Shown here piece by piece: positions 1 through 5,859 of a stretch of DNA of 5,972 nucleotides. Positions within the stretch are counted from its first letter, which is position 1. Each line of letters opens with the position of its first letter. Source of the DNA: Niveispirillum sp. (lineage in GTDB: Bacteria; Pseudomonadota; Alphaproteobacteria; Azospirillales; Azospirillaceae); NCBI GenBank assembly GCA_016463045.1, contig JAEMSB010000250.1, positions 961 through 6,932 on the forward strand, read 5' to 3'. Both the position numbers and the translations under genes were made by a program. Below the pieces are notes generated by a model that was not told where the DNA came from, made no database searches, and saw only the letters and a program-made list of their open reading frames with translations.

Positions 1-1
1 G

Positions 2-748
2 GTGGTACATTCCCCGGCCAGCGGCACGCACCATGCCCGCCCCGCCCGCGCCAGCGGCTTCTGCTTCTTCAATGCGCCTGTCCTCGGCATCATGGCGCTG
101 CTGGATCAGGGGCTGGACCGCATCCTCTATGTCGATCTGGATGCCCATCATGGCGATGGGGTGCAGGATGCCTTCCATGATGATGAACGCGTCCTGACCA
201 TTTCCACGCATGAGGAAGGGCGCTGGCCGCACACGGGCAAGCTGGATGACCGGGCCGGTGGCATGGCCCGCAATATCCCGCTGCCCCCCGGCGTGAATGA
301 TGATGAATTCCGCCATGTGGTGGAGGAAGCGATCATCCCGCTGGCCGTCGCCTTCCGCCCGCAGGCCATGATGATCCAGACAGGGGCCGACGCCCTGGCC
401 GATGATCCGCTGTCGCGCCTGTCCTTGTCCAACCGCGCGCTGTGGCGGGCGGTAGGTGATCTGGTGGGGCTGGCCCCGCGCACCATCGTGGTTGGCGGTG
501 GCGGTTATAATCCCTGGTCGGTGGGCCGTGCCTGGGCCGGCATCTGGGCCGTGCTGAACGGGATCGATCCGGCAGAGGCACCGCTGACCCCGGCGGCGGC
601 GGACGTGCTGAAATCACTGACCTGGGACCGGCGGGAGGGGCGCAATCCGCCCCGCCGCTGGATGGAAACGCTGGTCGATCCGCCGCACGAAGGCCCGATC
701 CGCGACATGGTGCGGCAGGCCGCAGCATCCGTGCGCGACCTGTGGTAG
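2..748 (+). CDS. Histone deacetylase family protein (AcuC/HDLP-like), 5'-truncated by window edge
   Basis: Zinc-dependent amidohydrolase of the arginase/deacetylase fold that removes acetyl or related acyl groups from lysine or small amines; probably cytoplasmic. Numbering from the GTG at position 2, the visible family signatures are: the His-His charge-relay pair at residues 10-11 (GTHHA), GFCFFN at 19-24, the DLDAHHGDG block at 45-53 with presumed zinc ligands D47 and H49, NIPLPPGVNDDEF at 91-103, the third presumed zinc ligand D135 in GADALADDPLS, and GGGGY at 165-169 with the transition-state tyrosine Y169. All key residues seen are intact. Related bacterial proteins are about 370 residues and carry the His pair near residue 130, so roughly 120 N-terminal residues lie outside the window and the GTG at 2 is almost certainly internal. 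The order of motifs and the C-terminal METLVDPPHEG segment resemble HDLP from Aquifex and AcuC. Substrate cannot be told: acetylated protein, acetyl-CoA synthetase or acetylpolyamine are all possible. The DUF192 gene follows 37 bp downstream. Confidence 0.95.
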   Translation: MVHSPASGTHHARPARASGFCFFNAPVLGIMALLDQGLDRILYVDLDAHHGDGVQDAFHDDERVLTISTHEEGRWPHTGKLDDRAGGMARNIPLPPGVNDDEFRHVVEEAIIPLAVAFRPQAMMIQTGADALADDPLSRLSLSNRALWRAVGDLVGLAPRTIVVGGGGYNPWSVGRAWAGIWAVLNGIDPAEAPLTPAAADVLKSLTWDRREGRNPPRRWMETLVDPPHEGPIRDMVRQAAASVRDLW

Positions 749-785
749 GGTCTGGCTGACTTGTAACCCAGCGCCTGGAACCATC

Positions 786-1280
786 ATGCTGCTGCGCCGT
801 CTGGCCCTTGCCCTGCTGCTGTCCCTGTCCCCTGTCATCCTGCCCGCCACCATGCCCGATGCCGCCGCCCAGATGGGGCCGCAGACGGGCCTGAACCGCG
901 ACAATCTGGTGATTGAAACTAAGGGTGGGCAGCGCCACAGCTTCAATGTCGATCTGGCCCTGACCCCACAGCAGCAGGCCATCGGCCTGATGTTCGTAGA
1001 GAAGATGGCGGATGAGAAGGGGATGCTGTTCTTGAATGATCAGGAAAGCAAACTGTCCTTCTGGATGAAGAACACCCTGATCCCGCTGGATATTATCTTC
1101 ATCGATGCCAAGGGTTATATCCTGAACATCCAGCATGGTAAGCCGCTGGACCTCACCCCGCTGCCGTCCGCCGGGCCGGCGCTGGCGGTGCTGGAACTGA
1201 ATGGCGGGCTGTCGGCCAAGCTGGGGATCAAGCCGGGGGACAGACTGCTGCATCCCGCCTTCGGGGTACGCCGTCCGTAA
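786..1280 (+). CDS. Exported DUF192 family protein
   Basis: A 164-residue protein of the DUF192 family, small exported beta-rich proteins of unknown biochemical function. Residues 1-28 form a signal peptide: two arginines at 4-5, a hydrophobic core LALALLLSLSPVIL, and a likely cleavage after the AAA at 26-28. The mature part carries the whole family signature: F53-V55 strand, GLMF at 67-70, KGMLF at 78-82, the diagnostic FWMKNTLIPLDIIFID at 92-107, GPALAVLEL at 130-138, and GIKPGD at 147-152. Length and domain coverage are normal for the family, so the gene looks complete. The ATG at 786 is chosen because it places the signal peptide right at the N terminus; the ribosome site is weak (GGAA at 777-780). 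The gene begins 37 bp after the deacetylase stop, so co-transcription is possible but not proven. Family assignment is firm; the role is unknown, probably in the periplasm. Confidence 0.93.
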   Translation: MLLRRLALALLLSLSPVILPATMPDAAAQMGPQTGLNRDNLVIETKGGQRHSFNVDLALTPQQQAIGLMFVEKMADEKGMLFLNDQESKLSFWMKNTLIPLDIIFIDAKGYILNIQHGKPLDLTPLPSAGPALAVLELNGGLSAKLGIKPGDRLLHPAFGVRRP

Positions 1281-1366
1281 CCATCATGCGCCACGCGGGC
1301 AACTGAGGCCCCGAAACGCCCGAAACCAGCGCATTTCCAATCGGATACGGCGTGGTAAGCTGATGC
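1281..1366 (+). other. Spacer between the DUF192 gene and the hypothetical gene, no clear signal
   Basis: These 86 bp hold no convincing terminator (only a 5 bp stem CGGGC/GCCCG with a long loop and no T run) and no promoter that I would defend. The first bases AACCATCATG (1279-1288) repeat the ten bases at the DUF192 start (779-788), but the second ATG opens only a six-codon frame. Read-through from DUF192 into the next gene is therefore possible. Confidence 0.5.
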
Positions 1367-1876
1367 ATGGCATTCTATACGCCCCCTTTGCAGCGACTGC
1401 CCACGCCGGTGACGCCGCCGTCGAAGGATCGGCATGTTCTGGGCGTCAACCGGATTGAGGAACGGCCGCGGCGGGAGGAAAGGGGACGGGAAGGGCGCAG
1501 CCTTCGCCATCGCCTGATCGATCTTGTGATGGATGAGGTTGAAAGCCTGCCCGACCTGACCACGCCGCAGAAGCAGCGTATCCGCAACAATCTGGGCCGC
1601 TTCGCCGACCGGCAGCCCGATCACGCGCCAGACCACCCGCCACCGCCGCCGCCAACGCCCGATCAGACCCTGGCCGCTATGACGGCGGAGGAAGAGATAC
1701 AGGCAGAAGCTGCCGCCCTTGCGGCGGTCAGCGATGGGGTCGATGCGGTGCAATTGGCGCAGCAGATGCAAATCCTGCTGGGTCTGCACAGCGAACGGGC
1801 CACCAAGATTTCCAGTTATATCCATGCCCTGATGGCCGTCACCCCGGACAGCCATCAGGTGGATCTGGATATCTGA
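1367..1876 (+). CDS. Hypothetical protein, proline- and charge-rich, with a hexaproline run
   Basis: I do not recognise this 169-residue protein. It has no signal peptide, membrane helix or metal-binding motif, so it is probably cytoplasmic. Three sections can be seen. Residues 1-45 are proline- and arginine-rich and likely disordered. Residues 46-80 look like an amphipathic helical hairpin (RHRLIDLVMDEVESLPDL, then TPQKQRIRNNLGRF). A linker at 81-98 contains six consecutive prolines (91-96). Residues 101-155 are Ala/Glu/Gln-rich and predicted helical, with heptad-like hydrophobic spacing in VQLAQQMQILLGLHSERATK. The gene is supported as coding by GC-rich third positions and by filling the gap between two real genes. 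The ATG at 1367 has only a weak upstream site (GGTAAG, 1354-1359); an alternative later start cannot be excluded. Its stop lies 9 bp from the stop of the convergent lyase gene. The helices suggest a structural or protein-binding role, but that is only inference. Confidence 0.72.
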   Translation: MAFYTPPLQRLPTPVTPPSKDRHVLGVNRIEERPRREERGREGRSLRHRLIDLVMDEVESLPDLTTPQKQRIRNNLGRFADRQPDHAPDHPPPPPPTPDQTLAAMTAEEEIQAEAAALAAVSDGVDAVQLAQQMQILLGLHSERATKISSYIHALMAVTPDSHQVDLDI

Positions 1877-1885
1877 CGCCGGCCC

Positions 1886-3538
1886 TTACTGGCCCAGCGC
1901 CTTGATCAACTCACCCATATTCTTGACGAACGCGGCGGTGGAGATGCCTTCCACCGGGTAATCGGCATTGTAGGGGGAGGTGTCATACAGGTCGCCCACA
2001 CGCGTCGCCCGGTATTCACCCCCCGTCGGCGTGGCCGGCCCGTCGCCGATATACGGGTTCGATACGGCGGTCAGCTTTACCGGCCAATATCCGCGCGGGT
2101 TCAGGCCCCGGATCAGATCGGCCAGCTTGTCGGCACCTGCCACCTTTTCGGCATTGTCGGTCTTCATCATGTCAAAGACATCGACATCGCGCAGCGTGAA
2201 ATAGCGGGGCAGTTTGTAGGTGCCGGGCTTGGCCAGCATGGGCGAGCCCTTGGAAATTTCTTCGCCCTTCGTGGCCGCCAGCTTCTGATATTCCGCACGC
2301 AGGGCAGCGGTATCGATCGTCCGGAAGGACCCGTAATGGGCGATCACCTCATTCGGGCTGTCGCTGGTGTAATACTCACCATTCACCACGTTCGACCCGC
2401 GCCGATGCAGATATAGCGGCTTGTCGGTGCCGATTGCCAGGAAGGTCGGGTGCGTGCGGCCCTGGGTGCGCAGGCTGGGCGGCGACTGCACCTTATCCAG
2501 CCAATCCAGCGCCTCCGGCACCCGTGCCAGATATTTCGCATCGCCGGTCAGGCGGTAGAAGTTTAGTAACTGCTTGATATTGTTGGCTGTCGTATGGGTG
2601 GCGAAGGCTTCCGGCTCATAGGTGCGGGCACCGGTCGGCTTCAGGTCGGTGGTGCGGTGCTGCAGGCCCCAGGCGGGTTGCGGCTGCGGCTGCTGCGTGG
2701 CGATGAAAATATCCATGCCACGCCGGATCGGGTCGATCAGCTTCCTGTCGCCCAGTACCTGATAGGCGAAAATCAGCACCTCCAGGTTCTCACCCGAAAC
2801 GTCATCATTGAAGGTGATGTAGCCGGTATAGTCCGGCTTGCCATGCAGGCCGCCATCCTTGACCAGGGGGAAGCGCTGCGGCCAGCCGCCATTGGGATAT
2901 TGGGCGTTCAGAATGAAGCCCAGCGCCTTGTCCAGCGCCTTCTTAATACCCTTGTCCTTCTTCTCCAGGTACAGGCGCAGCAGGAACTGCGTCGCCTCGG
3001 CGGTGCCGGCATCATCGAAGGTGCCGTTGCCGTAGTAATGATGGAATTCCTCCATCCGCCAGGCGTTCTTGCCGTAAGTTTCGTACCAACGCTTCAGCGA
3101 GTCTTCGCCAGCCGTATCGATGACGTAGTTCCAGCCACCGCTTTCCAACTGTCCCTTGATCAGCGCGTCCGCCGTCTTCATGGCGGCATCCAGGTACCAG
3201 CCATCACCCGTGGCGTGCCAAGCGTCCAGGAACAGGTGTCCCATGGTGGGCGTGCCCGGCGGCTGCACCCAGATCATGGTTTTGTTGGCTTCCAACTCAC
3301 CCCAGCGGCGGGAGAAGTCGGGCAGATATTGCCAGACATAGCCGCCATTGACGGCCGCCTCGTCGATCATGAGCGTGGCCGCCCGCTTCATGGTCGCCAG
3401 GATTTCCGCGCGGCTGGGTGCCTTCACGGCCTCCTGCGTGGCGGGGCTGCTGGTGGCGGACTGGGCATGGCCGGGCAGGGCCAGCATCAGCGGCAGGCAG
3501 GCACAGATCAGGGCACGCTTGAAAGCGGCAATGGACAT
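1886..3538 (-). CDS. Secreted pectate lyase family protein (polysaccharide lyase family 10-like)
   Basis: Predicted to cleave polygalacturonate (pectin backbone) by beta-elimination in the periplasm or outside the cell. The start is set at the ATG at 3538: it is preceded by GGAG (3550-3547) at 8 nt spacing and opens directly with a signal peptide (KR at 7-8, hydrophobic core 9-22, likely cleavage after GHA at 23-25). Extending to 3583 would add 15 charged residues in front of the signal. The mature protein is an alpha/alpha barrel-type lyase: helical repeats with GHLFLDAWHATGDGWYLDAA (100-119), ESGGWNYVID (132-141), the PL10 hallmark QYPNGGWPQRFPL (213-225), ITFNDD (241-246, calcium/substrate acidic pair), ARTYEPEA (304-311), NLLxFYRLTGDAKYL-like helices (319-337) and IGTDKPLYLHRRG (369-381), where the family's catalytic arginine is expected. 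At 550 residues it carries about 140 residues beyond the usual catalytic core, with a conserved-looking end (RGYWPVKLT, 482-490; GEYRATRVGDLYDTSPY, 507-523). Residues 282-288 form a QPQPQ-type linker. It has its own predicted promoter and operators. Family is firm; pectate as the exact substrate is inferred. Confidence 0.92.
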   Translation of the reverse strand: MSIAAFKRALICACLPLMLALPGHAQSATSSPATQEAVKAPSRAEILATMKRAATLMIDEAAVNGGYVWQYLPDFSRRWGELEANKTMIWVQPPGTPTMGHLFLDAWHATGDGWYLDAAMKTADALIKGQLESGGWNYVIDTAGEDSLKRWYETYGKNAWRMEEFHHYYGNGTFDDAGTAEATQFLLRLYLEKKDKGIKKALDKALGFILNAQYPNGGWPQRFPLVKDGGLHGKPDYTGYITFNDDVSGENLEVLIFAYQVLGDRKLIDPIRRGMDIFIATQQPQPQPAWGLQHRTTDLKPTGARTYEPEAFATHTTANNIKQLLNFYRLTGDAKYLARVPEALDWLDKVQSPPSLRTQGRTHPTFLAIGTDKPLYLHRRGSNVVNGEYYTSDSPNEVIAHYGSFRTIDTAALRAEYQKLAATKGEEISKGSPMLAKPGTYKLPRYFTLRDVDVFDMMKTDNAEKVAGADKLADLIRGLNPRGYWPVKLTAVSNPYIGDGPATPTGGEYRATRVGDLYDTSPYNADYPVEGISTAAFVKNMGELIKALGQ

Positions 3539-3546
3539 TCGAACGT

Positions 3547-3550
3547 CTCC
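3547..3550 (-). promoter_or_regulatory. Shine-Dalgarno that fixes the lyase start
   Basis: GGAG on the minus strand lies 8 nt before the ATG at 3538. It decides between this start and the in-frame upstream ATG at 3583, which would place the Shine-Dalgarno within the coding region and put 15 charged residues in front of the signal peptide. Confidence 0.8.
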
Positions 3551-3594
3551 GGGCTTCGCTCCATCGGTGGCTCTGTCGGCCACCTCTCAAGCCC
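3551..3594 (-). promoter_or_regulatory. Structured 5' leader of the lyase mRNA abutting its ribosome site
   Basis: In the transcript, GGGCUU (3594-3589) can pair with AAGCCC (3556-3551). Inside that, GGUGGC (3584-3579) can pair with GCCACC (3571-3566) around a 7 nt loop. The outer stem ends at 3551 and the GGAG Shine-Dalgarno begins at 3550, so the fold leaves the ribosome site just free, or stacks against it. There is no T run, so it is not an intrinsic terminator. It does not match a riboswitch class I know. Function is inferred only from position. Confidence 0.4.
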
Positions 3595-3604
3595 CGAGTA
3601 AATC

Positions 3605-3639
3605 ACACATGACACCGGTTTCCTAGTCTGATCATGTGT
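3605..3639. repeat. Inverted repeat ACACATGA / TCATGTGT interleaved with the operators
   Basis: ACACATGA (3605-3612) and TCATGTGT (3632-3639) are perfect inverse 8-mers 19 bp apart. They are separate from, but interleaved with, the 10 bp inverse pair TGACACCGGT (3610-3619) and ACCGGTGTCA (3649-3658). The second arm also forms part of a 9 bp palindrome TGTGTCACA (3635-3643). The cluster covers the predicted -10 and start point, so it may be a second protein site or simply part of an extended operator. Confidence 0.5.
3610..3623. promoter_or_regulatory. LacI-family operator-like site, promoter-proximal copy
   Basis: TGACACCGGTTTCC matches the same palindrome as the site at 3645-3658 in 13 of the consensus-compatible positions, deviating only at the last base (C for A). 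Its centre is 35 bp from the centre of the upstream site. It sits at the predicted transcription start of the lyase gene, where a bound repressor would block initiation. Confidence 0.58.
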
Positions 3640-3659
3640 CACATTGTTACCGGTGTCAC
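3631..3659 (-). promoter_or_regulatory. Possible sigma-70-type promoter of the lyase gene
   Basis: On the minus strand, GTGACA (3659-3654; five of six to TTGACA) is followed after 17 nt by CATGAT (3636-3631; four of six to TATAAT). Transcription would start near 3624, giving a leader of about 86 nt before the ATG at 3538. The match is modest, but a promoter is required here because a strong terminator lies upstream. The two operator-like sites overlap its -35 and its start, which supports the placement. Confidence 0.38.
3645..3658. promoter_or_regulatory. LacI-family operator-like site, promoter-distal copy
   Basis: TGTTACCGGTGTCA fits the TGNNAnCGnTNNCA palindrome typical of LacI/GalR-family operators, with a central ACCGGT. 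It overlaps the predicted -35 element of the lyase promoter. Its right arm ACCGGTGTCA (3649-3658) is the exact inverse of TGACACCGGT at 3610-3619, so the two sites are built from the same half-site. No LacI-type regulator gene lies in the window. The pattern match is seen; the identity of the regulator is inferred. Confidence 0.6.
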
Positions 3660-3667
3660 TCAGCATC

Positions 3668-3699
3668 AAAAAAAACGGGCCGGTATCTTCGGCCCGTTT
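3668..3699 (-). terminator. Rho-independent terminator of the TonB-dependent receptor gene
   Basis: Read on the minus strand, a perfect 10 bp stem (3699-3690 pairing with 3682-3673, AAACGGGCCG with CGGCCCGTTT) closes a 7 nt loop. A run of eight T (positions 3675-3668 read in reverse, overlapping the foot of the stem) follows. It begins 12 bp after the receptor stop codon. It should end receptor transcripts before the lyase gene, so the two are not a simple operon. On the plus strand the stem has only a short T run, so it works mainly in the minus direction. Confidence 0.92.
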
Positions 3700-3711
3700 C
3701 GCTGGTTATCG

Positions 3712-5859
3712 TCAGAACCGCACAGTCCCCATCAGCACCCATTCCCGTGGCGGCTGCGGGAAATAGGCGAAGGGACCGTCATTATTGGCGACAACCGTGT
3801 TGACCCTGCGGTCGAACAGGTTGCGCCCCGTCAAGGTCAGGTCCAGCCCATCCAACGCCGTCCAGGTGATGGCGGCATTGGTCAGCATATAGCCGCCGGC
3901 CTTACGGCTGTTGGCCCCGTCATAGGCGTAATCGCCGGAGATATCGGCCCAGGCGCGCAGGGTGACGGGGACGTCTGGCATCGCCTGCACAATCTCCACC
4001 CGCCCGGCATGCCGGGGCACACCCGCCACATCTTTGCCGGTGAAATCGAAGGGCCGGTTGGTGTCCGGCTCCAGGAAGGCGTTCTCTGTCCAGATGGCTT
4101 CGGTAAAGCCATATGTCAGGTTCAGCGCCGTACCATTACCCAGATCGGCGGATGCCTCCACCTCCACCCCGCGTGACCGCTGCCGACCATTATTGATGGT
4201 CCGGGCAGACCCGCCGACAGGCAGAAGCTGAAGCAGGTCGGATCGGCGAAGCTGATAGGCAGTGATGCTGGCCGTGAAGCGGCCATCCGCCGTCTGGCCC
4301 TTCAATCCCGCTTCGATATTGCGGGCGATTTCGGGGTTCAGGTCCTTGTTGCGGTTGCGGAAGGACCAGATGGGGCCGAAGCCGGGGCTGAACCCCTCCC
4401 CAAACGCGGCATAGGCCGTGACCAGATCACTAACCCGCCAGCGCAGCGATGCCTTTGGGCTGATATGGCTGTCGCTGTCCTTGACGGTGACCTCCGGGTC
4501 GGGGCCATAGCCGCTGCCCGACGGGCCGTAATGCACCTTGCGTTGAAACCGGTCCAGCCGCGCGCCGACACTGGCCACCACCTCGCCCCAATCGCCATCG
4601 ACCTGCGCAAAGGCGGCCTGGGTGCGGTTGCGGGCCTGGGCGTTCAGCAGGTAATCCGACTGCCACAGATTGGCATCGACATGCGCGCCCGTCTGGGCAT
4701 TGCGACGCTGGGTATAGAAACGGGGGCCGAAATCGAACTCCCCGGTCCAGGTCTCCACATGATGTGCCTCCACCTGCTCTGCCGACACACCAGCCAGAAC
4801 GCGCCACGTATCATCCAGGCGCGCATCCACCTGCTGTTCGGCAAAATAGGTATCGGTGCTGCCATCCACGCGGAAGCCGGTGAAATTCACGGTACCGCTG
4901 GCCGGGTCATACGGATTGAAGAAACCTTGGCGGCCAGCGGTGTTGGCGTGGCGGGCGTGCAGACGGGTGGTGCTGGTGACGTCCTCCGTTACTGCGCTGG
5001 TCAGGACCGCCGTCCCCGTCCACATCCGCTTGTCAAAGCCGGCACCATCCTGGTTCCAGTTGCCCTTGCGCCCGCCGGGCAGGGCGATGGGAATACCGTT
5101 GGCATCGGTCGGCAACTCACCGGCCAGCCCCTGTTCGGTATTCACATAGGTACCGGTCAGGTTCAGCACCGTGGCCTCGGTCAGGTCCAGACGCTGTTTC
5201 ACGAACAGGGTCTGTTCCTCACGGTCGGTACGGTCGCGCCAGCCATCCGACCCCTGCGCCTGGGCAGAGATCAGGATGGCGCCGACATCGCCGGTCGGGC
5301 GCTGTACCATGGCGGCGGCGTTCCACCAATTGTGTGAGCCATAGCCGGCCTGGGCCTGGGACAGCGGCTCGTCCGTCACCTCGCGGGTGATGTAATTGAT
5401 GGTGCCGGCAATGGCGCCACGGCCATAAAGCGCGCTGGTGGGCCCGCGTACCACATCGACCTGACCGACAACGCCAAAGGGCAGCTGTTCCAGGTCCACC
5501 TCATCATCGCCTGTGACGAAGGGCACGCCGTCCATCAGGACCGTGATGGTGTCGTTATGCACCCGGTTTGGAACGCCACGGATGGTGATATCGGTGTAGG
5601 TGCCCTGGTCGTTGGTCTTCACGACCAGTCCGGGCAGGCCGCGCAATTCTTCCCCGATGAAACGGGTTGCCTTGGCCTCAAAATCATTGCGGTCCACGCG
5701 GGACACGCTGGCCGGGATATCGCGGATGGCGGTGGCGCGGCGGGTGGCGGTGACGACAATCTCGTCAAGTGCCGTTTCTGCCATCACGGGAAGCGACAGG
5801 GCCATAAGGGCGGTCGTCGCGGACAGAATACGGGCGTAGCGGTAGGCAGGATGTTTCAT
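3712..5859 (-). CDS. TonB-dependent outer-membrane receptor
   Basis: A 715-residue energised outer-membrane transporter that binds a scarce ligand and imports it using the TonB-ExbB-ExbD complex. Residues 1-27 are a signal peptide (cleavage after VMA). The TonB box is DEIVVTATR at 32-40. The plug domain spans about 43-160, with IPASVSRV (48-55), ITIRGVPNR (91-99), ITVLMDGVPF (105-114) and VDVVRGPTSALYGRGAIAGT (134-153), all classic plug signatures. The remaining residues form the 22-strand barrel, with LNPEIARNIEAGLKG (507-521), GVEVEASADL (564-573) and GRNLFDRR (678-685) near the end, and a terminal phenylalanine F715 as used for outer-membrane assembly. There is no N-terminal signalling (STN) domain, so sigma/anti-sigma transduction is unlikely. 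The ATG at 5859 is preferred because it begins the signal peptide; a TTG at 5874 would add five residues. No Shine-Dalgarno is evident for either. Ligand unknown: size and plug fit siderophore- or vitamin-type receptors, while the nearby lyase hints at an oligosaccharide. Confidence 0.96.
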   Translation of the reverse strand: MKHPAYRYARILSATTALMALSLPVMAETALDEIVVTATRRATAIRDIPASVSRVDRNDFEAKATRFIGEELRGLPGLVVKTNDQGTYTDITIRGVPNRVHNDTITVLMDGVPFVTGDDEVDLEQLPFGVVGQVDVVRGPTSALYGRGAIAGTINYITREVTDEPLSQAQAGYGSHNWWNAAAMVQRPTGDVGAILISAQAQGSDGWRDRTDREEQTLFVKQRLDLTEATVLNLTGTYVNTEQGLAGELPTDANGIPIALPGGRKGNWNQDGAGFDKRMWTGTAVLTSAVTEDVTSTTRLHARHANTAGRQGFFNPYDPASGTVNFTGFRVDGSTDTYFAEQQVDARLDDTWRVLAGVSAEQVEAHHVETWTGEFDFGPRFYTQRRNAQTGAHVDANLWQSDYLLNAQARNRTQAAFAQVDGDWGEVVASVGARLDRFQRKVHYGPSGSGYGPDPEVTVKDSDSHISPKASLRWRVSDLVTAYAAFGEGFSPGFGPIWSFRNRNKDLNPEIARNIEAGLKGQTADGRFTASITAYQLRRSDLLQLLPVGGSARTINNGRQRSRGVEVEASADLGNGTALNLTYGFTEAIWTENAFLEPDTNRPFDFTGKDVAGVPRHAGRVEIVQAMPDVPVTLRAWADISGDYAYDGANSRKAGGYMLTNAAITWTALDGLDLTLTGRNLFDRRVNTVVANNDGPFAYFPQPPREWVLMGTVRF

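Noticed and set aside
333..1253. Long minus-strand open frame (306 codons) opposite the deacetylase and DUF192 genes
   Set aside because: It runs antisense to two well-supported genes, and its translation is Arg/Pro/Gly-rich with no family motif, as expected from high-GC shadow frames.
779..1288. Ten-base direct repeat AACCATCATG at 779-788 and 1279-1288
   Set aside because: Both surround an ATG, but the second opens only six codons. A single 10-mer repeat of this kind is plausibly chance.
1115..1855. Minus-strand open frame (246 codons) opposite the hypothetical gene
   Set aside because: Considered as an alternative to the plus-strand hypothetical gene. It overlaps the DUF192 3' end and is Arg/Gly-rich throughout, so the plus-strand frame is preferred, though this is the least certain choice in the window.
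3566..3584. GGTGGC/GCCACC hairpin as a transcription terminator
   Set aside because: It has no T run on either strand and only a 6 bp stem. It is better read as part of the lyase leader.
2594..3601. Plus-strand open frame (335 codons) antisense to the lyase
   Set aside because: Low-complexity Gly/Arg/Val composition without motifs. The opposite strand encodes a clear PL10-like enzyme with signal peptide.
4465..5337. Plus-strand open frame (290 codons) antisense to the receptor
   Set aside because: It lies entirely within the receptor gene on the other strand and shows no domain; absence of stops reflects GC-rich codon use.
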